In this document: positions 41,020-54,200 of the stretch, piece by piece
Layout of the letters: each line of letters opens with the position of its first letter
Position numbering within the stretch: the first letter of the stretch is position 1
Assembly: GCF_052324685.1 (NCBI RefSeq)
Contig: NC_135218.1
Location: 17,957,479-18,021,478, forward strand
Reading direction: 5' to 3'
From: Brachyhypopomus gauderio
Lineage: Eukaryota; Chordata; Actinopteri; Gymnotiformes; Hypopomidae
DNA: 64,000 nucleotides
Translations under genes and position numbers: made by a program
Notes under the pieces: generated by a model
Databases searched by the model: none
What the model was told of the DNA's origin: nothing
Seen by the model: only the letters and a program-made list of their open reading frames with translations

Positions 41020-44000
41020 GCAATGTCGTCCTTGTGGATTTCGATCTAATCCACGCTTCTGTGCTGATCTTTTACGCAAATCTGGTAGTCTACAAGCATG
41101 TCGTTTTTAATTATTTGTTTCTGTTTGGTTTCATTATTTGGGCATGCTGTTTTCACTGTTCACTTGCTGATAGATAGCTTTTCCAGAAAGTATTTGCATG
41201 AATGCATCTGAAGACTTTAAAGTAACCTACCATTAGAGGGCACCACAACCCATTCAGATTGTTAATTCCTAACTCAGAAAACAGTAAATATAGGCTAGGC
41301 TATGTAAATGAGGTATTGGGGTAGATGTTGGGAATAGAATTTTAAACATTTCCTGTACCTCCCTTTCAGAGAACTAAGACATTGCGGTCAGACAACTACC
41401 AGCTACAAAATACCAGCTCCTTCTATTGGAAACTTCCATGCGTTTAAAAATGTGTGATTCATACTTTTGACATGAAACATATTAGTCACGACACTAAAGC
41501 CTTTTAGGTGTGAACAGATGTCAACACAATATTATGCCATTTAAAATTAATAACAAGTACAATGAAAACAGGCTACATACAGGCTACAAACAGGCTACAG
41601 TGGAAACCACCAGCAAACATTATTCCTGTCTGTATTAAATATCTTTGTATGGTACATAGCTGCTGTTTTAGATTGGTAAATAAACAGTGATTTGGCTGGA
41701 CGGAACATCAGTGTCACTGGTGTCGCATCTTTTCTTGACATCCAGTCTGGAAGTTACAGGGTTGCACAATGAACAAGTTAAGACAGGATTCTAACTTCTG
41801 TAGTATTAGGATTGTCATGTAGCATCATCCCTCTCCAGTAAATGTAGACAGCCCTTTCCTCTGAAACTGCTGCTGGGATCCCTCTCTAGTCTGTTCACTA
41901 CTAGCCATTTCTACAAACATGTCTAAAATGTAGGTTTGATACGTAAAACAGTTAATTGTAACCGGTAATGTATTGCTGCATTAATAATTACACTCGAATA
42001 ACACACAGTTGTTTTTAATTGCGTATTTCTCTTGGCGAGTATCTGTATTTAAAGGCTACAGTTGCATGCAGACACACAGGCTCCACCCCCACCTCTCCGT
42101 CCTTGGCCAAGAGCCTTAGAAACAGACATGTCCCACCAACAGACCTGGTACGTACCTGTGGAACCTAGTTACCGGCTGAATCTGAGTGTGTATGTTGCCA
42201 TGGCAACTCACCATCCTGCTCACTGCTGCCCGGGTTACCGACGAGGTGGCACACTCTCATGACAGCAGCGTGAGTGCAGGAGTAGTGGCGTGGTAGCGGG
42301 TGTTGTGCCGGTGCTGGTGTGTCAGGTAACAGCTGCTGGAGTCTTTACATGCATCTGTGTTGCAGCCCTGCTGAGAGGAGTCCTCCGGTAAACACACACT
42401 CTCCATTCCACAGCTACCCTCCATCTCTTCTCCAGTGTTCCTCACACGTGACAGGTGAATGTAGCGTAACATGTCAGCATATGTTTATATTATCCTTGAG
42501 TGATTACCATAAAAAAATTTTATTTGGTTTTTACACACATAGTAACAACTTATAATTTAGCCCGTTTTAAGCAAGTATTTCTCCAGAACAATCCAAATAA
42601 AGCTCAAAAGATAAGCTTAGTTTAATATTAACCAGTAATTGCTTTGTTCGTGTGTTCCTGACTTTTGATACAACTCTACTTGGTGTAATTACACAGTCCT
42701 GCTGTGGTGACTCACACATATTTTTGCATTTGTCAGCCACTTAAGACAGTTCAATGCAGGAAACACGGAAGCCAAAACAGACACGAATACCAGAGAAATT
42801 CCACATTACCGCCTCTCATAACAGTTGTGTGTTCTGAGAAAGAACAGTGAAGGAAAACAAAGCGAGCAGTTACAGGCTCTTCGATAACGTGGAAAAGTTT
42901 TATCTACAGCTACAAATACTTTAGATAAAGCCTCACTCGCTTGTTTTGTCTACATTTTCATTTTTATCTTGATTTCTGTGGTCCTAAGTTGTTGTAGGGC
43001 TTTAATGAGATGCATGCTCACAGCCTCCTACACTAGGTTTACTGTGCAGTGTTCACAGTCGCTGCTGTCGACCCCCAAGCCCCGAGTCACACAGACCCTC
43101 ACAGCAGCCGTCCACCCATCACACGTCCACCTGCCTCTGTCCGACACGCTCGACAAAGGGAGACTGGGGACAAACAACCCTCCCGCTTCTCCCCTTACAT
43201 GTTCCCCTCTAACCAAGCTGTGCCCATAGGCTATGCTGGAATATCTCCGCCTACTTTCCTCCTCAGAGCCTTAAAAACCACACGGCGGCCGTGCTGACAG
43301 CACTACGGGTTCCTCACCGCCGCATGCACACACACACACACAGACACTAATTCCTCACTCATCTGAGCAAACAGTGGAGGAACTGTGGGAGGAGAGGTTC
43401 CCAGCCAGCAGATACGCTGTCTCTCAGTCTCTGGTAAGTAACATTTTATCTCGAGGTCCTTTTTGATTCCTCTTGGACGTTTTAATTGAGGCACACCTAG
43501 TAGAGTTTCAACATGGACATAATTTAGAGCACACACCAGCAGTGGACGAATGAAAGCCTGTGTTGTTGAATTCACTAGAAAGCTTTGAAGATGTTGGACG
43601 TCTGTTATTCTACACATGATTTTACAGCTTTTTACAGTAAGGTTTAGCCAGCTTACATTGATTTCTCTGTTACAGATTATATGGTGTTTTGTAGCAGACA
43701 CGTTTTTTTTAAGGTCACATATTAGTGTTTTCTGCATGAATGTTCTGAAGAGGTCAAAGGTTTCTTCCAAGAGGTCAAAATTAAGTGGATCATTCTGGGT
43801 GAGCAGGTGGCAGCAGCTAGAACAGGGTATTATAATATTATAATGATAAACCCTCTTTAGGGGAGGACAAACGTACCCGTGCCATCTGCTCTGGAATTGT
43901 AATTCTGATTTCCCTGACACTCCATACAGAGCTGAGCAGACTTTCAGGGTCGTGAGAGAAATATCAGTCTGAGGAAGATCAAAGATTCTTTAAGTTACCA

Positions 44001-44070
44001 TCAGGGAAGAGATCTTGCACTTGTGAATGATACTTATATATCTAATTTGTTTATTTTTTGTTGTTGTTTT
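41020..44070. other. Intergenic, no gene seen
   Basis: Unique sequence between the tRNA genes and the RING gene, with a short (CA)n at 43326-43341. I looked here for ANAPC13, which adjoins CEP63 in mammals, and did not see it. Confidence 0.5.
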
Positions 44071-44314
44071 TTAAGGAAGAGAAGACAGCACTCTATAAGT
44101 GCGTTGTTGCTGGAGTAAAGAGAATTTGACCACTCTTTTACTGAAGGGGACCTTCCCATCAATTGACGGTTTCCGCACCGTTTACGGTGAAGAACTTCAG
44201 CCCTTCCCCTATTCTGCTCCGTCACCTGGGCAGGTGTTTCTGGAGCTGGTCTTGAGGAGTGAGACCGCTTGGTCAGCTGCTTTTCCTGCACTCTCCGTGC
44301 GTCTTTCCGTGATC

Positions 44315-45634
44315 ATGGTGTTGTGTGAAGACCTGGATTGTAGCGTGTGCTTCCAGCCCTACTCCCGCAGCGAGCACGTTCCCCGCATGCTGTACTGCAA
44401 CCACACGTTCTGCGCCCCCTGCTTGGAGAAGATAGCACTGCATCAGAAGGGCATGATGAGTGTCCGCTGCCCGCTGTGCCGGCAAGTCTCCTGCGTGCGC
44501 CATGGCCTCGACCTGCAGGAGGCGCTGTGGATCGACAGCAGCATTTGGGACCGCATATCTGAGAGCCAGGAAGGAGAGAGACCTGCCAGTGAGCAGTGCC
44601 TGGCTCCAGTGGAAGATGAATGGTGAGCATTTACCCTGTGTAACCATGAATAAATGACATCTGAGTAAACAAATCACTCATTTTAGTACCTCTGGTTCAG
44701 AGCCTCTGTCAAATGCTGAAAATATAAATGATTACATAATGTTGATCTTATAAACAGAGATTTAGATAGTTAATCTAACACCTACATTTGTGCTTATATA
44801 GAACTGTATTAGAATGCCATGTTAAGATAACTGAAGATTATGCATAACTACATTTTCTATTTTCACTCACTCTGTCAGTGGGCTGAGGCCAATCTCTAAG
44901 CACACCCGACCAAGACTACAACTCCCATCATTCCTGAAGAAATTGGGTTTCACCAGACATCCCCAGGAGAGAATTGTTCCTGTCAGCAATGTGTGAGTGA
45001 ACCTCCTACGTGTTACAATGCTTAACCGACGCAGCTCATGTCAGATTGCTCCAGCGGATTATATTACCTAATATTATGAACGCAGAGATAAATATTTGTG
45101 TTAGCAGTGGATATTTCAAGCACCTCGTATGCGTCATACGTATGTTTTCCCCCTCACGTGCAAAAACATCTATTGCAATCATGGATTGACTCACGTTTGT
45201 AGTCCTCCATGACCGCACGGGGCATTTCAAAAGAGAGGATATTATTTTGATGCTCTTTTGAAAACATTTCCTCCTTCTTGTTTACTAAACCACACAGCAC
45301 ACCCGCTTTGATTGACGTTTGTGTTGTGGTGGGGACAGCACTGTAACGACAATGTTCTTTTGTGCTGCTCCGGTGAAGTTCAAAGGAAGGGAGCAGATGG
45401 GTGAAGGCGAGAGGGAAAACCTGTATAAACAGAACACAAACGCAGAACTGACTAAACCACACTAACCAGATTTACTCGCAGACCATTCAGCTCTTTTGAG
45501 ACGTACAACAACCTGCGTCTGTCACTGTGAAATGAGATCCGATTTAAACCATTGTCGCATCTGCTGCTACATTGATAAAATGCTAATGTTCCTTCTTTCA
45601 TTACAGGCACACAACATCATGGCGAAGACTTTAG
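44315..45634 (+). CDS. Small RING-type E3 ubiquitin ligase (3 exons, about 149 aa)
   Basis: A C3HC4 RING domain fills the first exon: Cys9, Cys12, Cys28, His30, Cys33, Cys36, Cys52 and Cys55, with text such as RMLYCNHTFCAPCLEKI and CPLCRQVSC. RING proteins of this layout recruit ubiquitin-loaded E2 enzymes. The style recalls the small RNF183/RNF223/RNF224/RNF152 group, but I cannot name the orthologue. Likely coding exons are 44315-44622, 44879-44992 and 45607-45634. The first two junctions have good GT-AG sites and the frame reads on (GLRPISKHTRPRLQLPSF). If the second intron is not spliced, the frame stops at 44994-44996, only a few residues earlier. A 5' UTR exon probably begins after TTTTTTAAG at 44075. 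No transmembrane segment is seen in the translated part, unlike several members of that group. The C-terminal half is less certain than the RING exon. Confidence 0.72.
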
Positions 45635-45639
45635 GAGGA

Positions 45640-47330
45640 AGCAGCTCTGAACAATGTCAAAACCAAGTGGCCTCTTCTGCACAATACACCTCCAGTTTCT
45701 GCCATTGTTATTTAAAACGGCCTGCCACGCGCCCGTCAGGCCTGGATTGAAACAGTCAACATTGGGGGGGGGGGGGGGGGGGGGGGGGATTAGGTCGAGC
45801 GAACCGCTTACCCCGCTGCCCAAGTCTGACCCCAGGCCCCTCGGACTGCGTTTCACGTGCGAACGGCGCGCGTTGTGGTTCTGTCTGCAGGGATTCCGTC
45901 ACCTCCCGTTCCGCCTATAATCCCGCACAGCAGCTGCCGCGGGAACCGGTTCAGCTGCTCCAGCGGGGAGGGAGGGGGAGAGACCCATGTGCTACATGAT
46001 GTTGTTGGAGCATATGGCCCTGTGAAAAAGATCTCCCCCGATTGTAATTACATTCCAGCCTCTCCAGATATACCGTTTAACTTATTGTTAAGATTTGCTG
46101 TTTGGGTTATTTATTACTTATTGTGAATTAAAGATTTGTTGAATTCAAACGTGTCAGCATTTTTCTGTATGTGCTCGTTGTAGTTTTATATTTGTTATTT
46201 TTTTACTGCTGCATGTTTAATTAACTAGAAATAATTGCTTTTGGGCTGGCGGTGTTTGGGCACCATGTCTGATGTTGCCCCTGGTCCCTCCATTCTAACC
46301 CAGATCCAGTCTCAACCTACAATCCAACGAGGCTATGCAACAACTCCGAAACAGGCAGTATCAATTCACAAGACCTCAGAAGATATTAAGAGAATATTTT
46401 CCAAATATTAATGCAACAGGAAACCTAGTAGACATGTATTTACTATAAAAAATAATTTGAAAAACCATGTATCTTATGATCTCCAAAGCTGCATCAGCTG
46501 CAACAAAACTACCCGTCTTAGAGAGTAGCTAAAAACAAGAGTTTTGAAGCCATACAAGTACCAGTTTTAAGGACAGGGAGAGGGAGGTATAGCAGTCACA
46601 ATTTGTTCATCTGGGAAATTACTCTCACTCATTAGAAGTCCCAAGAATCAGGCACAAGAGTGAGATATCCTAAAAGTGCAGTCATTAAGACGCTCAGACT
46701 CCTGGAAAAGAACATTCCAGAAAACTTAAAATAATTGTGCTAGTTTTCAGCTTACTCAGCAGTCTAGTCTGGACCTAAAAGTGTGTGTGTCAGTGAATGT
46801 GCAAATGAAATTATATAAGCCTCAAACCTGCAAAAGAACTTCAAATCAAACACAAATGCATGGAAGGTGCACCAGAGGTGGCGTCTGTTCTTCTGGGTAT
46901 CATGAACTTAAAACCTAGCTTTAATTTAAAAGCTCAGATCAACAGAGCTGTTGTGGAGCACTTCGTGTAGTATGTATGAAGCCCGAATATCCTCCGACAT
47001 CCATTCAAACATTACTGTGAAGAGGAATGAGCAAATTAAATATATGTGTTATTTTTGACAAAAGGTGCAATTTCAGTGTTTCATATTGGTCAGAGGAAAT
47101 TGCATTTTGGTATGAAGGATGACATTAGTTTTGGGTTATGTTCAAATGCAGATTCAAATGTTCAAATATGCTTTAAAATATTTTTCAGCCCATTGTATGA
47201 CACTCATGAGAGATTTCGGACAGTATTAGTATTAGCAAAACACCAGCATAAGACAACAGTGGTAGAAATGAATTATGAGTTGTTCCAGCATGTGCCACGT
47301 GGTCAGGTCAGAGGGGTCAAAGTTGACACC
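45640..47330. other. Gene-free stretch with a 25-base G run
   Basis: It holds an uninterrupted run of 25 G at 45764-45788 and a possible ATTAAA polyadenylation signal at 46127-46132 for the RING gene. The remainder is AT-rich with no recognised exon. Confidence 0.5.
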
Positions 47331-47339
47331 TCATTCATT

Positions 47340-48194
47340 AATTTCTTCACTGGTCCTCCCATCTGTAGCTGAACTTGTGCCAGCTTCTCTTTTGCTGTAG
47401 TACTGGTTCTAAAGTATGTTACTATCTGCCTTGGTTTATTTCGGACATCAGTGAGTGTCCCAATTCGGTCGCATGATTTTCGAACTGTTAAATTTAAAGA
47501 ATGCGCTATTCAAATGTGTGCCTGATTTGGAGCTTTTTGACACATGAAATCATGTTTGCAGCTGCATCTGTGACCAGACATCTCACTTTCTCTGCAATGG
47601 CCCACTCCTCTATTAAGTTTGATTTTACTTGGGCCATATTTTCAGCGGTGTGCTGCTGAGGAAAGTGTTCCACTCCCAGCATTTATGTACACAATGTATG
47701 GTTCTCACTGTCCACATAGTGACAAGACACAGCCAGGTAGGCCTCCATGTTGATGGATGTCCACAAGTCGGGCGTTAGGCTAACTGTAACTGCACTCTTC
47801 AGTTCTTTTTTTACTTGCTCCTTTTTCTCCTCATACCTCTGGCTAATGGTCTTGATAGCCTAACATTAGTAACACAAATGGAGTACATTAATGAATGACA
47901 GCACAGAACATGCATATACGTTGTTAATGTGTATTACACCCATTCATCAGTTTGTTTCACGTACCTTTCTGCTTGGCAGAACATATAAGGGCTCAAGGAG
48001 TTGGAGCAGCTCTCCTTGTCTTCCACAAGGCTACGCGGCTGACAGTCTGTAATTATCATATTCACTACAGCCTCATCAATCACCTGCTTTCTGGAAGCAC
48101 CAGGGTTGATCATGTGCGTGTCAACCGGTTCTTCCTTCTTATATAAAGCTATGTTACTCGGTTCAGACTCCAGTGAGGATGGTGTATTGGGCAT
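47340..48194 (-). pseudogene. Decayed hAT/ZBED-type transposase
   Basis: Minus-strand pieces in the order expected for a ZBED1-like hAT transposase are KQVIDEAVVNMIITDCQP (about 48080-48030), a TPDLWTSINMEAYLAVSCHY-type stretch (about 47790-47710), VRCLVTDAAANMISCVKKL (about 47590-47540) and RNKPRQIVTYF with TAKEKL (about 47450-47360). Stops and frame changes separate them and both ends are missing, so it is a dead fragment. Confidence 0.75.
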
Positions 48195-48697
48195 GAATTA
48201 TTGCTGATATGAATAAACTACATTATATGTAATAGTAATGAGTCTGTAGTATTATTTGATATACATTCTCTGTTATAATTGCATCTTGGAAACGGTTTCA
48301 CCTTTTAGAATGCTTTTACGTTTTAGTTCTACAGCAGCAACGTTTCTTACTTTATATTTTTAATCCATAGCATTGTTTAGTGTTTCAACAGAACACAGTT
48401 CAGTTACCGTGGATATTCAGCTGCAGTAATCATGCTGATAAACTATATATTTGTTACCCTTTCACACAGTAACTTATGGTTTACCTGTGAATAATCTGTA
48501 TGACGTATAATTCCTAATTTCATGGTCATATGGTTTTCTTACAAATTTTCCAGCACTAGCGAGTTCCAGTGTGTGTTCTGCAATTATAGATTTGAAATCC
48601 CACTTCAATTGAGAATTTTTCTTGGTAGATTTTCTCTTTGTATTTTTTCACAATTTTTTTAACAAATGGTTTATAAGACAAAATATGGCACATTTTT

Positions 48698-50451
48698 TTA
48701 TTTTACATTTTTACAGATGCCTATGCAGTTCTCCACACCCAGCTGAGCTTCTAGGAACTGGCAGCAGGCACGTACGAGGCCCGAGACTAAGAACTGGTCT
48801 GCAGCTGCTAGCAGCTCCTCCACGTTGTCCTTATTTATGGGCACTGAGTGTGTGTAGGCATAATCAACGATCAGCCGCATCATACGCGGGGAGACACCAG
48901 GGATGTTGTAGACACGCTTCTCTGGAGGGCTCCAGCCATTGGTGAACAGTGTCCTGTGGAGGAAGGATACAGGTCACCCTTAAGTGTTTGAGTTTGTAAT
49001 TTGATGCCTTTGGAATGAAAACATTTTTTTATCTATTTATTTATTATTCTTATGTTCTGGATCATAACAAGTGGGCTCTGGGGGAAATGTAGCTTCACAG
49101 GTTCACTGTGATAAATAAAACTTCACAAATAAAACTTCACACTGAAAAATAAGCTGTACAAAAACAAAAATATATTTACAAAAATATGTGACAATAATTG
49201 GCAGTCATAGAAATGTCTTATGAACAAATTCTAACAGAGGAGTGTTCCTTAGATTTTTAGTTTTTTTTTTTAGTTTGTAGAAATGCTTAAGTGGTTATCC
49301 ATGCCTGCATGTTTCACTGGTGAATGACTATAAGATGACATACAAGTCAAAGTGAAGTCTCCCAGTCATTCAGCAACCAATCAGAGAATGCATAAATACA
49401 TACACGAGTTCCAGATTTAAAATAAAGGTCTGGCTGAGTCTGCCAGGAAGCTACAATAGGGCTGAGGTCTGGTCTTTCAGCAGGAAAAACTCCCAAGTAT
49501 ATCTCAGCATCCATCAGTGGGTTCATGATAAAAGAAAAAAAGTTTTTATCATGTCCATCTGAATCTCCAGATCTGAACCCTACTGGAAACCTGTGGAGTG
49601 AATCCACAAGCAAGGACCCAGGACTCTGATCTAGAGAGATTCTGTACAGAGGAATTGGGCCCAGGACTCTGATCTAGAGAAGTACTGTACAGAGTGGGCC
49701 CAGGACTCTGATCTAGAGAGGTTCTGTACAGAGGAGTGGGCCCAGGACTCTGATCTAGAGAGGTTCTGTACAGAGGAGTGGGCCCAAGACTCTGATCTAA
49801 AGAGGTACTGTACAGAGGAGTGGGCCCAGGACTCTGATCTAGAGAGGTTCTGTACAGATGAGTGGGCCCAGGACTCTGATGTAGAGAGGTTCTGTACAGA
49901 GGAATGTCCCACTCCAGCTAGCATTACTGGTGAATGGCTGCTGTTATGTTGGCATAGGGAGGCAGATTCTGGAGGCTACATACTAAAATACTAAATGTAG
50001 GATTGTCTCACTTTTTATCTGATTTTGAGAATGATGATCTAGTCACTGAAATTTCACTAGAAGGTTATTAAGGAAGATTAGTTCTAATCCTAATCATGAA
50101 ATCAGACTTTTAAACTCTTAACTTAATATTAAGTTATTTTCCATTTATGGAAAGATTTCTTATGGAAAAAACAATCTCTTATATCCAGTACATTTGGGTT
50201 TAATATCAACTAATAGCAATACAATATTTTTTAACACTAGAAATTAACATCTTTATGTCAACCTCTAAAATAATCCTCTCTCACCTGAAATAGTCACTGC
50301 AGCCACACATGATTATCTTGTGGGCACTGATTTCTATATTGTTGACCTTGAAGATCACGTCGCAAAGCTTTCCCTCCAAACGAATTTCATTTATAACCTC
50401 CATTCGCTCCATGTAAGGACGCCAGTGGGACACGTCTGCTCGGTCACTCAT
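48698..50451 (-). CDS. BTB-domain-only protein related to KLHL10 (2 exons, 140 aa)
   Basis: Exons on the minus strand are 50451-50285 and 48953-48698, joined by consensus sites (TTCAG|GTGAG and CCACAG|GACAC) in matching phase. The protein begins MSDRADVSHW. It contains the BTB core INEIRLEGKLCDVIFKV, KIIMCGCSDYFR and NIPGVSPRMMRLIVDYAYT, and LLAAADQFLVSGLVRACCQF. These match the KLHL10 BTB and 3-box. KLHL proteins normally continue with BACK and six Kelch repeats and serve as substrate adaptors for Cullin-3. Here the frame ends with a stop just after GICKNVK, and AATAAA overlaps the stop. I find no BACK or Kelch coding downstream to 44 kb. It is either a truncated gene or pseudogene, or a BTB-only paralogue that could compete for dimerisation or Cul3. 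Both exons are free of stops and frameshifts. Confidence 0.72.
49614..49915. repeat. Minisatellite of about 45 bp in the BTB gene intron
   Basis: About six copies of a unit containing CCCAGGACTCTGATCTAGAG and GTTCTGTACAGAGGAGTGG, with small length differences. Confidence 0.93.
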
Positions 50452-50838
50452 TATAACCAGTTTTGAACTTAATAGAATTCTAATAGCCACTTCAGACTCA
50501 AGAGAGTTCCGTAATGAATCTCTATTTACATCATAGTAACTGTGACGCTGGGACAGAGGCAGCAGGAGGCAGAGGCTGTGCAGAGGGTTCATTTTCCATG
50601 ACAAAAAATGAACAGAAAAACTCAAGAACCAAGACAGAATGAACACAACAGAAAATCCACAACGAATGAAGTTAGGCAAACAGTGATAGCAACGGGCAGG
50701 GCAGGCCCTTCCATTAGGCGACAGAGGCAAATGCTAGGGGCATTTTTTTTTTACAAATGAACAATTAATAAATGTGAAAACAAGCAAAGTCTACATAATC
50801 ATAATTTCATTGTTTAATAATATTAGTCAAATTAATAC

Positions 50839-51124
50839 CAGAGGTCCTCAACTGACGGACCGCGGTCCGGATCCGGACCCGAACGCAGTCCTGTCCGGAC
50901 CCAATCTCATTCCTGATTAACTGGATACGGAAAAAAAAAATTATTATTAATTTTGACGGGAGAATTAATTTTAAACCGGAGGGGCTATTGAAAAAACGTC
51001 CCCCCCCCGCCCCCGCCCCCGCTCCCGCTCAACAACTTGCGGTCGCCACCGCCGCCTCCCCGGACCTCAGGTCACAGCTATCTGCCAAAATTGGACCGCG
51101 GAAAAATATAGTTGAATACCCCTG
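50839..51124. mobile_element. Short non-autonomous hAT-like element
   Basis: Imperfect terminal inverted repeats are CAGAGGTCCTCAACT on the left and, reading inward from the right, CAGGGGTATTCAACT. Both lead into GGACCGCGG-type sequence. The flanking octamers ATTAATAC and CTCTATAC agree at 5 of 8 positions, as expected for an old 8-bp duplication. Confidence 0.6.
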
Positions 51125-51225
51125 CTCTATACGGCTCCGGGACAGAGTCAGATAGCGCATGTGGGTTAGTGCTGTTAGACGGGTCTGTCTCGGAGCCGCG
51201 GAGCAGCATAGAACCAGCAGGAGTT

Positions 51226-54200
51226 CAAATTCAAACGGAGGACCAACCGACAGCCTGGTGAGTACACTGCTAGATTTATGGACTTTCCGTATGAGAAGCA
51301 TTTTGCTCAGGTTGTAGCACACACTCCGTTTCAATAGATGGACCAAAACAGAACCAAACATAATAACTAAATAGATATGTACTGGATTGGTAGCTACAGT
51401 TCTGCGATAAAGATAACTCTTGGAGAAACGTAACGCTAAGCTAACTAGCCTAGCTAGCTAGCATTAGCTAGCACAGGTTAAAATTGTAACGTTTAAGCTA
51501 GCTAGACCTAGGCTAGCTTATCCTGCTAGCTAGCGTAAACGTTCACTGCCCGCATTATATGCGAGAAAGGTAAGTTAGTTCTCTCTTTGTGGTCCATGTG
51601 CACCTTTTAGGACAGACTTTGTGGATCACTTTGTGGATAATATTTTTTATTCCACTGTAATGTCATCATTGACGTGTTTTTTGTGTGTTTGGCTGTTCGT
51701 GTGTGTTTGCTTGATTGTGCATTTATTTAATTAAACCAAATGATCTAACTGATGCAAAAAGAAAAATCAAGCAGTATCTTGACAGTGACACTGCTGGTTT
51801 GCAATCTGAGGTTGAGGACGAAGGAGGAAAATAAAGAAAAAGAAGAAGTATGTACTGCAACTTACATAAAGAAAAAGAAGTAGTATGTACTGCAACTTAC
51901 TGCACGTTTAAATGAGGTCTTTTTTTCTGGTTTAGATACTTAAATGAAAGTGACAGTGATATGTCTGGTAATGAAGGAATGACATCTGTCCGAAAGGTTA
52001 ATTTCAGGCTACCACATATACCTCAACCTTTCCCACCAACTATTACAGATATTTGTAAGACTTGTTTTTATTCTTTTTATAATGCATCCCTATTTAAAAT
52101 GTATTATATAAAATGTTTACATTTACATTTATGGCATTTGGCAGACGCCCTTATCCAGAGCGACTTACATTTTTATCTCATTTTTTATACAAGTGAGCAA
52201 TTGAGGGTTAAGTGCCTTGCTCAGGGGCACCTCAGTCATAGCCTCAGGTCTGGGGATCGAACCTGCGACCCTCCGGTCACAAGACCAGTTCCCTAACCGC
52301 TAGGCCATGACTGTTTACTGCTGTGTAATTGCATGCATTTGTATCTGTTTGGTTTTAGCTGCTAAACCCCAAGGGCCGATCAATGAAGTAAGCAGGTCTG
52401 TTGCTTACTTGCTAAAATCTTATAAACCACCTTAAGTAAACCCCTCTTCAGCTTGCTACATAGTCACTGGTCAAAATTCTTATAACAAGGACAACTTTAT
52501 GTGGCAGGAATATTATACTTCTGAAACCTACTACTATATTGATTTTCACAAATACACTATACATATAAAGATTTTCACATGTATAGATTGGTATCAGACA
52601 GTGATTCTAGATAGCAGTGTTTACTCTGTTGATGGATGTGTATCCATGATTGTTTCAGATAAAAAAATTGGTAAATATTGTATTGCCATGTTCTTGCCAG
52701 TAGGGGTGCACAATACGACAATATAAAATCGTGAATGGCGATGACGAGTGGAGAATCGCAGGCGATCTACCAAATTAGAAAAATCATATAGATCGCCTTT
52801 GCCAATCAGTGCAATGATTTTTGCTGATGCGGCAGATGTAGGGCGTAGAACTGACCAATCACAGCAAACTGTGCGTCTTCCACGCCTCCATGTTGTGTTA
52901 GTAAAAACTAAAAACTACGTGGACAACGATGGCTGAAATCCAAACCGAGGAGCTACTGAAGAAGAGGAAATCCACCTCTGTAATATGGAATTGGTTTGGG
53001 TTTTCTTCCACTGACCAAGACCAAACTTCACCTATATGTAGGGTGTGCAAAGAAAATGTGAAATCGGCCGACGCTAATACAACAAATTTATTTAGTCACC
53101 TGAGACGTAGGCATCCCAAGGAATATGCCGAAAGTAACACAATGCAGGCAGCAGGGGCAGCCGCCTCACAAGCTGCGGTCTCGGTGCCAAAACCAAAGCA
53201 AACAACATTAACCCAGGCATTTCAAAAAGGTATGACAAGTCCAGTAAGCGGTGGAGCGAGATAACGGACGCTATTACGTACTATCTAGCTAAGGACATGG
53301 TTCCTTTCACGGCAGTGGAGGATGAGGGATTTAAACGCCTTATGAAAGTACTTGACCCCCATTACGAGCTACCAAGCAGGAAATTTTTTTCCAACACTGC
53401 AATGCCACGTCTATACATAGAGTGCAGACAGAAGCTAGAACACCAAATACAAAAAGTGCAGTTCTTCGCAACAACCAGTGATCTTTGGTCTAGCCGCACA
53501 TATGAGCCTTATTTAAGCTTGACCATCCACTACATCGACAACTGGAAGCTCTGTAGATCACACGGGGGAGCTCATCACGCAAGGGCTGAGAGACGCACTT
53601 GAAAGTTGGGGACTCCGTGAGGAGAACATGACTTGCATGACCACAGACAGTGGGGCCAACATGGTGAAGGCCCTCCAGCTTAACAACTGGACTCGTCTTC
53701 CCTGCTTTGGGCATAGGCTGCACCTAGCCCATGGGTTAAAGTTCTCCGTCACTACGACGGATTTCCGTCATTTGAATTTTTTGGGGAAAAAATCCGTCAA
53801 ATCATAATAAACCACACAGGCGTGCTATCTGTTTTGTGTCCGAAATATGATCCTCTCACTGGATCGTCAGCGCTGGATGGATGACGGCGGTGTCATTTGA
53901 TTGACTTCCCGCCTTCTGATTTTCGGACATTACGTAGAAAAGTTACCTCCCTCCTGCCTGGGTGATTATACTTTCGCGAGTGACCGTAGCGTGCGACTCC
54001 GCACACCTGAGCAAACGGCGGAGGCTACTTAGAGGCTACTGCATTCTTTGCAGTGTTGTCCGAAACGATATGTGGTAGTATAAAGAAACAGCCCTCAAAA
54101 ACTGGGGAGGGAACATTCACCTGACCAATTTTAATGTTGCTTTGTGTTTCAGGAAAATAAGTGCTGGAATTTAGGCTAAATGAACATGCTTGAAATTGTA

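Noticed and set aside
43303-43920. A 205-codon minus-strand frame
   Set aside because: No domain, repeat-like or low-complexity ends, and no conserved motif that I recognise.
47046-47372. A 108-codon plus-strand frame
   Set aside because: Lies opposite and beside the decayed ZBED-like transposase and shows no recognisable domain.
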